Below are positions 53,428 through 62,252 of a DNA stretch of 64,000 nt, one piece after another (position 1 is the stretch's first letter; the number at the start of each line of letters is the position of its first letter). The position numbers were made by a program, and so were the translations under genes. The notes beneath the pieces are model-generated. The model searched no databases and had not been told where the DNA came from. It saw only the letters and a list, made by a program, of their open reading frames with translations. This stretch comes from DATCYX01 sp963714425. GTDB taxonomy: Bacteria; Chloroflexota; Anaerolineae; Anaerolineales; UBA4823. The DNA is taken from contig CAVQOI010000004.1 in NCBI GenBank assembly GCA_963714425.1, forward strand, positions 496,001 to 560,000, written 5' to 3'.

Positions 53428-54966
53428 TTAGCCAAGATAATCCCTTAGGTGCCGGGAGCGCGTCGGATGGCGAAGCTTACGCAGCGCCTTTGATTCAATC
53501 TGGCGAATACGTTCGCGCGTAACGTTGAAATATTGCCCAACTTCCTCAAGGGTGTGATCCTTGCCATCTGCCAGGCCAAACCGCAGCTCCAATACCTGGC
53601 GTTCACGCTCTGAGAGCACCGCCAAAGCGTTCTTCACCGATTCGCGCAACATCTCACGAGCAGCGGCGTCCATGGGCTCCAAAGCATCTACATCTTCAAT
53701 GAAGTCCCCGAGCTGGCTGCTATCTTCGCTTCCCACCGGGCTTTCCAGCGACATGGGCTCTTCAGCGGCTTGCAGGATACGATTGACCTTTGCAATCGCC
53801 CGGGCCAGCCTGCGGCGCACATCCACCGGCAAGGGCGTCCCATCAACGCGAGCGAGTGCAATAATGCGTTGGTCGCGCTCATCGAGGTAGCCGGCTTCAA
53901 GCGCCAGCTCTTCGTTGCCGGGCTCACGGCCTAATTGTTGGAGCAGCCGCCGTTGGACGCGCAACAGGCGGTTAATCGATTCGAAAATGTGCACTGGTAT
54001 GCGGATGGTACGCGCCTGGTCGGCTATCGACCTGCTGATAGACTGCCGGATCCACCAGGTCGCGTAGGTGCTGAATTTATAGCCGCGCGTCGGGTCGAAC
54101 TTGGACACGGCTCGCAGCAAGCCGATGTTGCCTTCCTGAATCAAATCCAGGAACGAGCTGCCGCGCCCGATATAGCGTTTTGCCACGCTGACTACCAGGC
54201 GCAAGTTGGCGCGAATGATTGCGTGATGGGCTTCATTTGCACGCAGGCGGATATCCGCTAACTCGTCCAGCAGAGCGTCGTCATCCGGTAAGCGGCGCAG
54301 GAACGCGTACTCTTTCGGCAGACCCCCCCGCTTGTTGATCTCTTGCATCATATATGTCGCTGGTCCATCGGGCAATGTATACAGGCACAGATAGGTCGTA
54401 AATGCGTTGCGCGCGACTCCATCCCATAAACTGTCTTTACCCCATAAGCCATTATCCAGATATGCCCGAAGATATGAAGGCTGGTTGCTATTCCATGTCT
54501 CACGTAGAAATTGAGCTTCCAAGAGAATTTGACCGATTTCCGGTGCAGCACGTTTCAACCGGTGGGTATCTTCCTGCACGCGCTTCCAGGCTATGTACAG
54601 CTCATCAGAAAGAGCCCGGTAGATATTCTTGGGAACTGAATCGCCCTGCCGTGCCAGTGGATGACCTCGGCCAAACAGATCGATGCGGCGGAAAGCCTCC
54701 AGACGAGTCGACAGCCAGAATTCTCGGTCGGTGTCCAAAAGGTCAATCCCGCCGATCTCTTTGAGGTACAGTCGTACAGGGTCCTCACCTAATTCCATCA
54801 TGAGATTAGGATCGTCGAGGATTTCAAGTGGTCCCTCTTTTACCAGGGATTCAAGATCTTCAGCTTCTTGGGAGATGGTTTTGTCGTCTGGCTCGTCCGA
54901 GATTGGAGCCTCTTCGATTTCGGCAAGCATGTCGGTCATATCATCCAGCAAGATAGCTCCATCCAA
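53428..54966 (-). CDS. rpoD: RNA polymerase sigma factor RpoD/SigA
   Basis: The primary (group 1) sigma factor, about 512 residues. Region 1.2 is DPVRLYLKEIGGIDLLDT, followed by a non-conserved insert. Region 2 reads LVVSVAKRYIGRGSSFLDLIQEGNIGLLRAV and YKFSTYATWWIRQSI; region 3 follows. Region 4 ends in HTLEEVGQYFNVTRERIRQIE with the -35-recognition helix. The start is uncertain: TTG 54966 and ATG 54939 are possible, and the coding-like frame extends further upstream with no start codon. It lies directly behind dnaG, the classical macromolecular-synthesis order. Confidence 0.95.
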   Translation of the reverse strand: MDGAILLDDMTDMLAEIEEAPISDEPDDKTISQEAEDLESLVKEGPLEILDDPNLMMELGEDPVRLYLKEIGGIDLLDTDREFWLSTRLEAFRRIDLFGRGHPLARQGDSVPKNIYRALSDELYIAWKRVQEDTHRLKRAAPEIGQILLEAQFLRETWNSNQPSYLRAYLDNGLWGKDSLWDGVARNAFTTYLCLYTLPDGPATYMMQEINKRGGLPKEYAFLRRLPDDDALLDELADIRLRANEAHHAIIRANLRLVVSVAKRYIGRGSSFLDLIQEGNIGLLRAVSKFDPTRGYKFSTYATWWIRQSISRSIADQARTIRIPVHIFESINRLLRVQRRLLQQLGREPGNEELALEAGYLDERDQRIIALARVDGTPLPVDVRRRLARAIAKVNRILQAAEEPMSLESPVGSEDSSQLGDFIEDVDALEPMDAAAREMLRESVKNALAVLSERERQVLELRFGLADGKDHTLEEVGQYFNVTRERIRQIESKALRKLRHPTRSRHLRDYLG

Positions 54967-55069
54967 TTGGAATGCTGAATCAGCATCAGCAGCGAGGCCG
55001 GAATTTTCGCCCTCCGCAGATTTTCGCTTGACATCCCTTGAGACAGAACGTCAATTCATGATGTCACGC

Positions 55070-57016
55070 TCACCGGCCTAATATTACTCGGTCGGAATAC
55101 CTCCCCATGGCTTTGTTCAACTGAAGCATCATGCGACTATTATAGACGATCGTCTCGCCGTATTCCGCCAGCATCTCGTCACCTTGCCCTTGAGCCTCCT
55201 CCTGAAGGTAGCGCAGGTGATCATTATACTGTTTCAGGTTGCGCACGCGCAGGTAGAGAATCGTCCGGATCAGGTCTGCCAGGACGCGCTCGTCGTTCGG
55301 GTCCAGCTTGGCGGTGCGCTCGAGAAGCTCATCGGCGATTTCCATCATATCTAGAGAAAGATGGCTGAGCACGTAGTTAAGCGGCTCCGCGCTGTCCTGG
55401 TCAATTGACTCAAGCAGCACACGCAGAATAGCATGGTGGTCAGCGTGCAGGAAGTCGTTCTCTGTGAGACGTGCAAGCCCGCTTTCTTGTAACCGCCGGT
55501 CCACCTGATAGAGCAGGTCGGGACGGCGCATGAGCACACCCAGCGCATGGCCTTCCATAGCTTGGGCGCTTTGAAGGGCTGTCGAGATGGCACCTGGTTG
55601 CACAACCAGAGGAGCCTGTACAAGACGCTGCGGCTGGGAACGCCGTCCCAGGCGGGCACGTGCCGACCGGGTATCGCCTCCCAAGCTGCGCTCGTCGACA
55701 CGCAGCAAGCGGGCCAGGCGCTGCCGGTAAGTATCACGCTCGATGGCGCTTGGCAATTCGTGAATGAGCGGCATTACCTGTGCAGCGATCTCATCCTTCG
55801 CTTTGGGATCATCCAGATCGCGGCTAGCTGCAAGTGTCTCCATTACGTGCTGCACAATGGGATTGGCGCTCTCCTGGATGCTTCGCCACTCGTCTGGGTC
55901 ACGCCTGACAACATCGTCTGGATCCAATCCCTCCGGCAATGTGCAGACACGGATATCCGCTTGCAGGCGTGCTTCGTGACCTAGCAAGCCTCTGGCATCA
56001 AATAAAGGCTCAGTCTCGCGGTCAAGCGATTGGCGTGCAATCTGCAAACCGCGCAGGGTTGCCTGGCTACCAGCTGCATCCGAATCCAGCGCCAATATAA
56101 TTCGACGGGTGTATCGCTTGATCAGGAAGAGTTGCCTATCGGTCAGAGCTGTACCCATGGACGAGATTGCATTATCAAAGCCTGCCTGGTGCAGAGCGAT
56201 CACATCCAGATAGCCTTCAACAATCACCGCCTGGTCAAGCGTGCGTATCGACTTGCGCGCCTGGTCAAGACCATAAAGTAGGCGGCTTTTGTCAAATATT
56301 CGAGTCTGCGGTGAATTAAGAAATTTGGGGATATCATCGGGGTCGAGGATACGTGCCCCAAACCCAGCCATTCGACTGCGTTCATCCCGGATGGGGATCA
56401 TAATGCGGTTACGGAAGCGATCATAAATGCGGGATGCGCCACCAGGTGTTTCGGGCTCGCGCTCGGTGAGTAATCCAGCGTCCAGCAAGACCCTCTCGCT
56501 GTTGCCTTTGGACGTGAAATAGCTGAGAGTAGCATCCCATGAATCCGGCGCATAACCCAGACCAAAAGCCTCCATCGTCTGATCATTCAACCCGCGCTGG
56601 TGTAAATATTCCAGGGCGGGTCTTCCAGCAGGCGTATTGATCAATTGGTGGCGGTAGAACGTAACCGCCTCCTCCAGCAACCCGCGTAGGTTGTCTCCTT
56701 CCTCCGCAGCAGCTTGCTCCTCTTGTGTGGGAGGTTTAAGCTCAACACCAGCCTTCTCGGCCAGGTAGCGCAGGGTCTCTGCGAAATCCCAGCCCTCTTT
56801 CTTCATCACAAAGCTGAAGATATCGCCACCCTCATTACACTGGCTAAAGCAGCGCCAGGTGCCTGTCTCTTGGAATACCACGAATGCTGGCGTGCGGGTA
56901 TTGCTGTGAAATGGGCAAAATCCGGTGTAGTTCTTTCCCGAACGGCGCAGCGATACCGTTTCGGAGATAAGATCCACAATATCCAGACGGGCTTTTATCT
57001 CATCAATGGTGCTCAT
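55070..57016 (-). CDS. dnaG: DNA primase
   Basis: A 648-residue primase making RNA primers for replication. The N-terminal zinc ribbon (FCPFHSNTRTPAF, WRCFSQCNEGGDIFSF) gives the Cys-His-Cys-Cys set. The TOPRIM catalytic core follows at about 255-335: AVIVEGYLDVIALHQAGFDN and ILALDSDAAGSQATLRG. C-terminal helicase-interaction region present. Upstream of rpoD, with a putative promoter 50 bases before the ATG. Confidence 0.96.
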   Translation of the reverse strand: MSTIDEIKARLDIVDLISETVSLRRSGKNYTGFCPFHSNTRTPAFVVFQETGTWRCFSQCNEGGDIFSFVMKKEGWDFAETLRYLAEKAGVELKPPTQEEQAAAEEGDNLRGLLEEAVTFYRHQLINTPAGRPALEYLHQRGLNDQTMEAFGLGYAPDSWDATLSYFTSKGNSERVLLDAGLLTEREPETPGGASRIYDRFRNRIMIPIRDERSRMAGFGARILDPDDIPKFLNSPQTRIFDKSRLLYGLDQARKSIRTLDQAVIVEGYLDVIALHQAGFDNAISSMGTALTDRQLFLIKRYTRRIILALDSDAAGSQATLRGLQIARQSLDRETEPLFDARGLLGHEARLQADIRVCTLPEGLDPDDVVRRDPDEWRSIQESANPIVQHVMETLAASRDLDDPKAKDEIAAQVMPLIHELPSAIERDTYRQRLARLLRVDERSLGGDTRSARARLGRRSQPQRLVQAPLVVQPGAISTALQSAQAMEGHALGVLMRRPDLLYQVDRRLQESGLARLTENDFLHADHHAILRVLLESIDQDSAEPLNYVLSHLSLDMMEIADELLERTAKLDPNDERVLADLIRTILYLRVRNLKQYNDHLRYLQEEAQGQGDEMLAEYGETIVYNSRMMLQLNKAMGRYSDRVILGR

Positions 57017-57065
57017 GCTTTGGATTGCTTGATTGTAACTATGCGGTAACGGATAGTGGATAAGA

Positions 57066-57071
57066 ATTATA
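57066..57071 (-). promoter_or_regulatory. -10 box of dnaG
   Basis: TATAAT on the minus strand, 57071-57066, 50 bases before the dnaG start. The -35 (TTAAGG, about 17-18 bases upstream) is poor. Confidence 0.5.
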
Positions 57072-57110
57072 CCAGCAGGTAATATTTACCCTTAACCTGA
57101 GAACTGGATA

Positions 57111-57116
57111 TATAAT
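57111..57116 (+). promoter_or_regulatory. -10 box of the exonuclease gene, apparently leaderless
   Basis: TATAAT at 57111-57116, with the ATG at 57123. Transcription would begin at or next to the start codon, and no ribosome binding site fits, so a leaderless mRNA is suggested. Confidence 0.5.
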
Positions 57117-57122
57117 GAAGTC

Positions 57123-57674
57123 ATGCTAAACCCTCCGGAAGCATATATCTCCGTAGATGTGGAGACTGCTGGACCGAACCCAGGAGAATATTCCCTTCTC
57201 ACGATCGGCGCCTGCACTTTGAGTGAGCGCCCGAGCACTTTCTATGTGGAGCTCAAACCGGTTAATAACAACTTCGTCCCAGAGGCGCTGGCAGTCAGCC
57301 GGCTTTCCATGGAACATTTATCCAAGCGCGGCTTGGAGCCGGCCGATGCTATGCGTCAATTTGAAACCTGGCTGAAGACGGATTCGCCTAAAGAGCAGAG
57401 ACCAATCTTCGTGGCTTTCAATGCTCCCTTCGATTGGATGTTCGTCAACGAATATTTTTTTCGCTACATGGGACACAACCCGTTTGGTCATACGGCTATT
57501 GACATTAAAACCTATTATATGGGGTTGATGGGAGCGAGCTGGGAGGACACATCCATGAAACACGTTAGCGAGCGCTACCTGGGTGATAGGCAGCTCACGC
57601 ATCACGCCTTGCGCGACGCTATGGATCAGGCTGAAATCTTCCGTAAAATGCTGGAGGAACGACCAAGACGCTAA
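57123..57674 (+). CDS. 3'-5' exonuclease, DnaQ/DEDD family
   Basis: A 183-residue DEDD-type exonuclease. Exo I: YISVDVETAGPNPGEYSLLTIG (Asp, Glu). Exo II: FVAFNAPFDWMFVNEYFFRYMG (Asp). Exo III: LTHHALRDAMDQAEIF (His, Asp) of the DEDDh class. Single-domain size like RNase T, oligoribonuclease-like or an ExoX-type enzyme. Whether it acts on RNA or DNA cannot be decided. Divergent from dnaG. Confidence 0.85.
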   Translation: MLNPPEAYISVDVETAGPNPGEYSLLTIGACTLSERPSTFYVELKPVNNNFVPEALAVSRLSMEHLSKRGLEPADAMRQFETWLKTDSPKEQRPIFVAFNAPFDWMFVNEYFFRYMGHNPFGHTAIDIKTYYMGLMGASWEDTSMKHVSERYLGDRQLTHHALRDAMDQAEIFRKMLEERPRR

Positions 57675-57703
57675 TCAGAAGAAGACCTAGGGAGGCACAT
57701 CAA

Positions 57704-59032
57704 ATGAACACGACCCCATCGGAGAATCTCAAACGCATTATTGAATCAGCCCACCGGTTGGGCGTTGAAATGGATGAGGAAGGTGCGCTGCAATGGCTCA
57801 CATCCATAGCCGCTATGCAAGAACAGAAAGGTGACGACGTAGTTGTCGACGTGCGTAGCGGTGTTTTCGGTCACCGTGTCAGTATGCTTGATTTCAGCAC
57901 GGAGGACCTGGAGCATTTCCGTGAGATCGGGCGGTTGGTCGAGTTCCAGGATGTCCCTGGTGTCGTCGAGACTGCCCTGGCGCTTTCTGGCTCGGCGGCG
58001 CAATCAAAGATCCAGAGCTTTCCCGGAGATTGCGACTACTTCGAGCGAGTCAATATTATTGCCCCCACGCAAGAAGAGGCTTGCCAAATCCTGGCAAAAA
58101 TCATACGCGAGAAAGCCCTGAGCACCGAGCGTGGTCCATCCTACCAGCTGATCGAGGTGAAATTCGGTTCATTCCCGTACGATGTAATATTCGAGGATCA
58201 CACGCTCAAAGCAGGATCGCCGATTTCCTGGACGCCAGAGCAAGTCCGGGAAGGGCAGATCGAGGTCAAAATGCCCGATGGCAGGCCATCAGCCATAAGC
58301 TGGGATAAGGTAGCTAACCAGCCCGGCTGGTGCAAGCTCGACTGGGTGGTCGCCGACCCAGCCCGCGGTCAGCTCGCCAATGCCAGCAACATGCTAGATG
58401 CGACCTGGGAGGCGCCAGACGGCACAATCACTCCGCTGGACGGCTACCTGGACCCCTACTTCCAGGAGGTATACCTGGAAGCCGAATCAGTGCCCATTTT
58501 CTCCAAGCTCGCCCGCCATGTCTCCGCCGACGCCCTGGACGATTACGTTGCACAATTGGAGAAAGAGGTCAACAAGTACCTGACCAAAGATGTCAATTAT
58601 GGGAAAGCCGCCAAGCGCATGTACAATGTCTTCCGTTTGACCGGACGCTACGAGGAAGCTGCTTTTCTACGGGAGCTGTTTGACGAGCCGACCACCCTTC
58701 TCTACCAGATCTGGTCGCTGATCCGCACCATCGATGACTGCTGCAAGCCCAATTCCAGCATTCGGCGAGAGGATCTGCTGACCCAGACCGACCAGTTGAT
58801 CCTGGCGATCATCAAGACATTGGAAGGGGACGAGGAGGCAGAGATCGTGAGACTAATGCTGCGACTTCGCGACAGCCTCTCCGGGCAAGAAATCGGACAG
58901 GAGCTAACAGCTCAGTCTGAAGCGGCGAGAGCCGAGGTGATCAACGTGGTTAATAACTTCTTCTTCGAGAAGCTGACTGCAGTGCCGACGATCAAAGCTT
59001 ATATTGACGAAAGGCAGGCGCCAAAGGGTTAG
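57704..59032 (+). CDS. conserved-looking protein of unknown function, 442 aa
   Basis: No signal peptide or membrane helix. Protein-like throughout. Notable parts: FPGDCDYFERVNIIAPTQEE with a GDxD pattern at about residues 106-120; SYQLIEVKFGSFPYDVIFED around 146-165; a helical C-terminus (KEVNKYLTKDVNYGKAAKRM, about 290-440). The GDCDY followed by acidic VKF..DV would be compatible with a nucleotidyltransferase-like metal site, but I do not recognise the family. 30 bases after the exonuclease gene on the same strand; a possible functional pair. Its stop overlaps glyS by 4 bases (convergent). Confidence 0.72.
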   Translation: MNTTPSENLKRIIESAHRLGVEMDEEGALQWLTSIAAMQEQKGDDVVVDVRSGVFGHRVSMLDFSTEDLEHFREIGRLVEFQDVPGVVETALALSGSAAQSKIQSFPGDCDYFERVNIIAPTQEEACQILAKIIREKALSTERGPSYQLIEVKFGSFPYDVIFEDHTLKAGSPISWTPEQVREGQIEVKMPDGRPSAISWDKVANQPGWCKLDWVVADPARGQLANASNMLDATWEAPDGTITPLDGYLDPYFQEVYLEAESVPIFSKLARHVSADALDDYVAQLEKEVNKYLTKDVNYGKAAKRMYNVFRLTGRYEEAAFLRELFDEPTTLLYQIWSLIRTIDDCCKPNSSIRREDLLTQTDQLILAIIKTLEGDEEAEIVRLMLRLRDSLSGQEIGQELTAQSEAARAEVINVVNNFFFEKLTAVPTIKAYIDERQAPKG

Positions 59033-61128
59033 AAGCCTTCCAACCTGGACATATCCGCCACTCCCTGGGCAAGTGCAGCGATGCGCTGTACCACGCCCAG
59101 GCGGTTGTGGCGGATTTTTTCATCCTCTGCCATCACGAGCACATCGTCGAAAAAGCGATTGATCGCGGGGATCATAGGAAGTAATGCAGACAGGAATACA
59201 TCCGGCGAACCCTGTTGCTGATTGCCTGCACAAGCTGTCTCGCCCGCCTCCAGAGCGGCAAATAGATCGCCCTCCGCCGCTTCGACGAACCCGCCAGGGT
59301 CCACCGCATAGCGCTCATCCTGATCGCGGGTGATGCGCACGCAGCGGGCGTATGCCGGCAAGATGGTGTTCCAGTCCGAACGTTGCACCCAGGATGACAG
59401 CTCTTTGACAGCCCGAGAGGTTCTCCAAGGGTTTCGACCTTGCTCAGCCAGCACGGCATCCACGACATCGTAGCGCCAGCCTTGCTCCAAGATCAGATTG
59501 CGCAGGCGCTCGATGATGAAGGTCAGGCAAGCCGCCTGGCTCTCACGGCTGGCAGTGATGGGCAGGTGTCCTGCAGCCAACTGGATCGCCTCGTGCAGAT
59601 CAAAGTCCAATTCCCAGGAGATCAAATTATGCACCAGCCCTAACGCAGCACGGCGCTGTGCAAAGGGGTCTTTATTTCCGGATGGGGCCAAATCCGCGGC
59701 AAATAAGCCCGCCAGTGTGTCCAGCCGGTCTGCCAGGCCGACAATTAATCCCGGGCGCTCTTGCGGAGGTGCATCACCTGCGAAGCGCGGCAGATAATGC
59801 TCGTAGATGGCATCTGCCACTGGCGCTGGTTCCCCAGATTGCATGGCATAGTAACGCCCCATCCAGCCTTGCAGAGAAGTCATCTCGACCACCATATGGG
59901 TCGCCAAGTCTGCCTTGCACAACTCAGCTGCCCTGCGTGCAGTAGACGTCTCCTCCTGGGTAAGCTGCATCGTGGGCGCCAGATCGGAGACAAGATCGCC
60001 AATACGCACGACTTTATCCAGCATAGACCCGAGCTTGGTTTGGAAGGTCAGTGTTCGAAGACGCGGCAGGTAATTCTGCAACGGGTGTTGGCTGTCTTCG
60101 CGCACAAAATATGCAGCATCGGCGAAGCGGGCGCGAATAACGTGTTCATTGCCTTCGATTACACGCTCTAATCCGAAGCCGTCGCCATTTCGCACGGCAA
60201 TAAAGTATGGGAGCAACACGTTTTCTGCAAGCTGCGACTTGTGGTCGGAGGAAGATTTCGCTCGCACTACCTCACTTTGCGCATCGAACACAGGAAAATA
60301 GCGTTGGTGCTTCTTCATCACCGAGACTAACACTTCGCGCGGCAGATCCAGATGTGTCGGATCAAATGTCCCACGCAGTGCTGTTGGCGCTTCGACCAGG
60401 TTGGTGACCTCTTCCAGTAGGGCGGGATCGTTCAATACTGCGCCGCCCACTTCAGCAGCCAGATTCTCGACCTGCTCCCTAATGGTATTGCGCCGATCCT
60501 CCTGATCCAGGATAATCCCCTGGGCAGCCAGCGCGTTGAAATAATCCTTTACCGAGCTAACCCGAATCTCTTCTGGCTGATGGAAGCGAAGGCCGCGGGT
60601 GACGTTCCCCGAGACCAAACCGGCGTATTCGAATGGCAATACCTGCTCGCCAAATAGCGCCAGCAGCCAGCGCACCGGCCGCGAGAAGGCTACGTTGCTT
60701 CTGTTCCAGCGCATGGATTTGTCGAAGCGAATAGAGGCAATCAGATTGGGTAATGCCTCCGCCAGCACATCGGGGGCATGCTGCCCTGCCTGGCGCACAA
60801 TAGCAACCACGTAGCGTCCGCCGTCCATCTCTCGTACTTCCAGGTCTGAAACTTCAAGACCTTTGCTTCGGGCAAATCCCTCGGCGGCTTTGGTGGGAGC
60901 GCCGCTGGGATCATAAGCGCGCTCTGCAGGCGGGCCTTTGGCGAGCTGCTCCATATCAGTCTGGCGTGGGGAAACCGCTTCCGCTATGACCACTAGGCGG
61001 CGCGGCGTCCCAAGGATGCGCACTTCGCCATGCTCCAGACGCAGCTCGCGCAGCAGTGCAGGCACACGTTCGCGCAATTGCTGCAAAGCAATATCCAGAT
61101 CGGCAGCTGGGAGCTCCTCCGTGCCCAC
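59029..61128 (-). CDS. glyS: glycine--tRNA ligase beta subunit
   Basis: About 699 residues from GTG 61128. The N-terminus GTEELPAADL, then RRLVVIAEAV, FSRPVRWLLALFG, and EVTNLVEAPTALRGTFDP and KHQRYFPVFD identify the GlyS beta subunit, which binds tRNA-Gly. The frame is open upstream to the glyQ stop codon and encodes STLLIEVGTEELP, matching the usual N-terminal strand of GlyS, yet no ATG, GTG or TTG occurs in those 12 codons. The true start is therefore unclear (see findings). Confidence 0.93.
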   Translation of the reverse strand: MGTEELPAADLDIALQQLRERVPALLRELRLEHGEVRILGTPRRLVVIAEAVSPRQTDMEQLAKGPPAERAYDPSGAPTKAAEGFARSKGLEVSDLEVREMDGGRYVVAIVRQAGQHAPDVLAEALPNLIASIRFDKSMRWNRSNVAFSRPVRWLLALFGEQVLPFEYAGLVSGNVTRGLRFHQPEEIRVSSVKDYFNALAAQGIILDQEDRRNTIREQVENLAAEVGGAVLNDPALLEEVTNLVEAPTALRGTFDPTHLDLPREVLVSVMKKHQRYFPVFDAQSEVVRAKSSSDHKSQLAENVLLPYFIAVRNGDGFGLERVIEGNEHVIRARFADAAYFVREDSQHPLQNYLPRLRTLTFQTKLGSMLDKVVRIGDLVSDLAPTMQLTQEETSTARRAAELCKADLATHMVVEMTSLQGWMGRYYAMQSGEPAPVADAIYEHYLPRFAGDAPPQERPGLIVGLADRLDTLAGLFAADLAPSGNKDPFAQRRAALGLVHNLISWELDFDLHEAIQLAAGHLPITASRESQAACLTFIIERLRNLILEQGWRYDVVDAVLAEQGRNPWRTSRAVKELSSWVQRSDWNTILPAYARCVRITRDQDERYAVDPGGFVEAAEGDLFAALEAGETACAGNQQQGSPDVFLSALLPMIPAINRFFDDVLVMAEDEKIRHNRLGVVQRIAALAQGVADMSRLEGF

Positions 61129-61164
61129 CTCTATTAAGAGGGTTGAAGATTGAAGGGTTGCAAG

Positions 61165-62091
61165 TTAAATCTTAGCCGGGACAACTTCGTTTCGCGAGCC
61201 GTCTTCACGCTCCGGTGGTAACCAAGGGTACTCCAAAGCCTGCCTTTGAGTGACATATGCCTCAGCCACTCGCCGGGAGAGGTCACGCATGCGCCCAAAA
61301 TACGCGGCACGCTCGGTAACTCCAATCGCGCCACGCGTATCCAGCACATTAAAAGTGTGAGAACACTTGAGCACGTAATCATGTGCGGGCAACACCAATT
61401 CCTGCGCCAGGCAAGCCTCTGCCTCGGCTTCAAACAAATTGAACATCTGGCGCAGGCGCTCCACGTCAGCAATCTCAAAATAATACTTGCTGTGCTCCTG
61501 TTCCGCTTGCAAATTCACATCCCCATCGGTTAGCGCCGTACTCCATTGGATCTCGCGGAAGCTATTTACCCGCTGCAAAGCAATTGCGATTCGCTCCAAC
61601 CCGTAAGTGAGCTCTACCGAAACCGGGTCGAGCATCTGCCCGCCTGCCTGCTGAAAATAGGTGAACTGGGTGATCTCCTGACCATCCAGCCACACTTCCC
61701 ACCCCAAACCCCAGGCGCCCAATGCGGGGGATTCCCAGTTATCTTCCACAAAACGGATATCATGCTGGCGCGGGTCGATGCCCACTGCTTCCAGCGATTT
61801 CAAGTAGGTCTCTTGCGGATTGCCAGGATCGGGCTTGAGGATCACCTGAAACTGGTAATGCATCTGCATGCGATTTGGATTCTCACCATATCTTCCATCA
61901 TCGGGACGAATGGATGGCTCAACATAGGCAACATTCCACGGCTCCGGCCCCAACACCCGCAAGGCCGTCGCGGGATTCATTGTGCCGGCTCCCACCTGGG
62001 TGTAATACGGCTGCCCGATCAAGCAACCATGTTTCGCCCAGAAATCCTGCAGGGCCATAATTATGGATTGAAAATTACGTGGCTCGGTCAT
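61165..62091 (-). CDS. glyQ: glycine--tRNA ligase alpha subunit
   Basis: A 308-residue catalytic subunit. FQSIIMALQDFWAKHGCLIGQPYYTQVGAGTMNPAT (in pieces), RPDDGRYGENPNRMQMHYQFQVILKP and FTYFQQAGG are diagnostic, and VELTYGLERIAIALQ gives motif 3. Length is normal. Forms the alpha2-beta2 synthetase with GlyS downstream. Confidence 0.95.
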   Translation of the reverse strand: MTEPRNFQSIIMALQDFWAKHGCLIGQPYYTQVGAGTMNPATALRVLGPEPWNVAYVEPSIRPDDGRYGENPNRMQMHYQFQVILKPDPGNPQETYLKSLEAVGIDPRQHDIRFVEDNWESPALGAWGLGWEVWLDGQEITQFTYFQQAGGQMLDPVSVELTYGLERIAIALQRVNSFREIQWSTALTDGDVNLQAEQEHSKYYFEIADVERLRQMFNLFEAEAEACLAQELVLPAHDYVLKCSHTFNVLDTRGAIGVTERAAYFGRMRDLSRRVAEAYVTQRQALEYPWLPPEREDGSRNEVVPAKI

Positions 62092-62151
62092 TGAATGGAG
62101 AGAAGCGCATAGAGAATAGTGATAATTAAACAGTGATTTCTAATCGAATAG

Positions 62152-62189
62152 ATTCGTGACACTTGCGGCGCAAGTGCGAATGAATTATA
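62152..62189 (-). promoter_or_regulatory. -10 box and 5'-end stem-loop of glyQ
   Basis: TATAAT on the minus strand (62189-62184), then immediately a stem-loop: CACTTGC (62160-62166) with GCAAGTG (62170-62176), flanked by ATTCG/CGAAT. It would lie at the very 5' end of an ~85-base leader. No T-box conserved sequence is found. Confidence 0.45.
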
Positions 62190-62199
62190 ACCAATAAAA

Positions 62200-62226
62200 T
62201 GGGGCGGCACACCTTATGCCGCCCCA
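62200..62226 (-). terminator. terminator of the zinc-ribbon protein gene
   Basis: TGGGGCGGCA pairs with TGCCGCCCCA, perfect 10-bp stem with a 7-base loop, followed on the minus strand by ATTTTATT. It lies 26 bases beyond the stop codon. Confidence 0.85.
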
Positions 62227-62252
62227 CAAAAATATTACCCAGCAATTACAAT

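Noticed and set aside
62092..62199. T-box riboswitch in front of glyQ
   Set aside because: The conserved T-box sequence and antiterminator are absent; only a short 5' hairpin is present.
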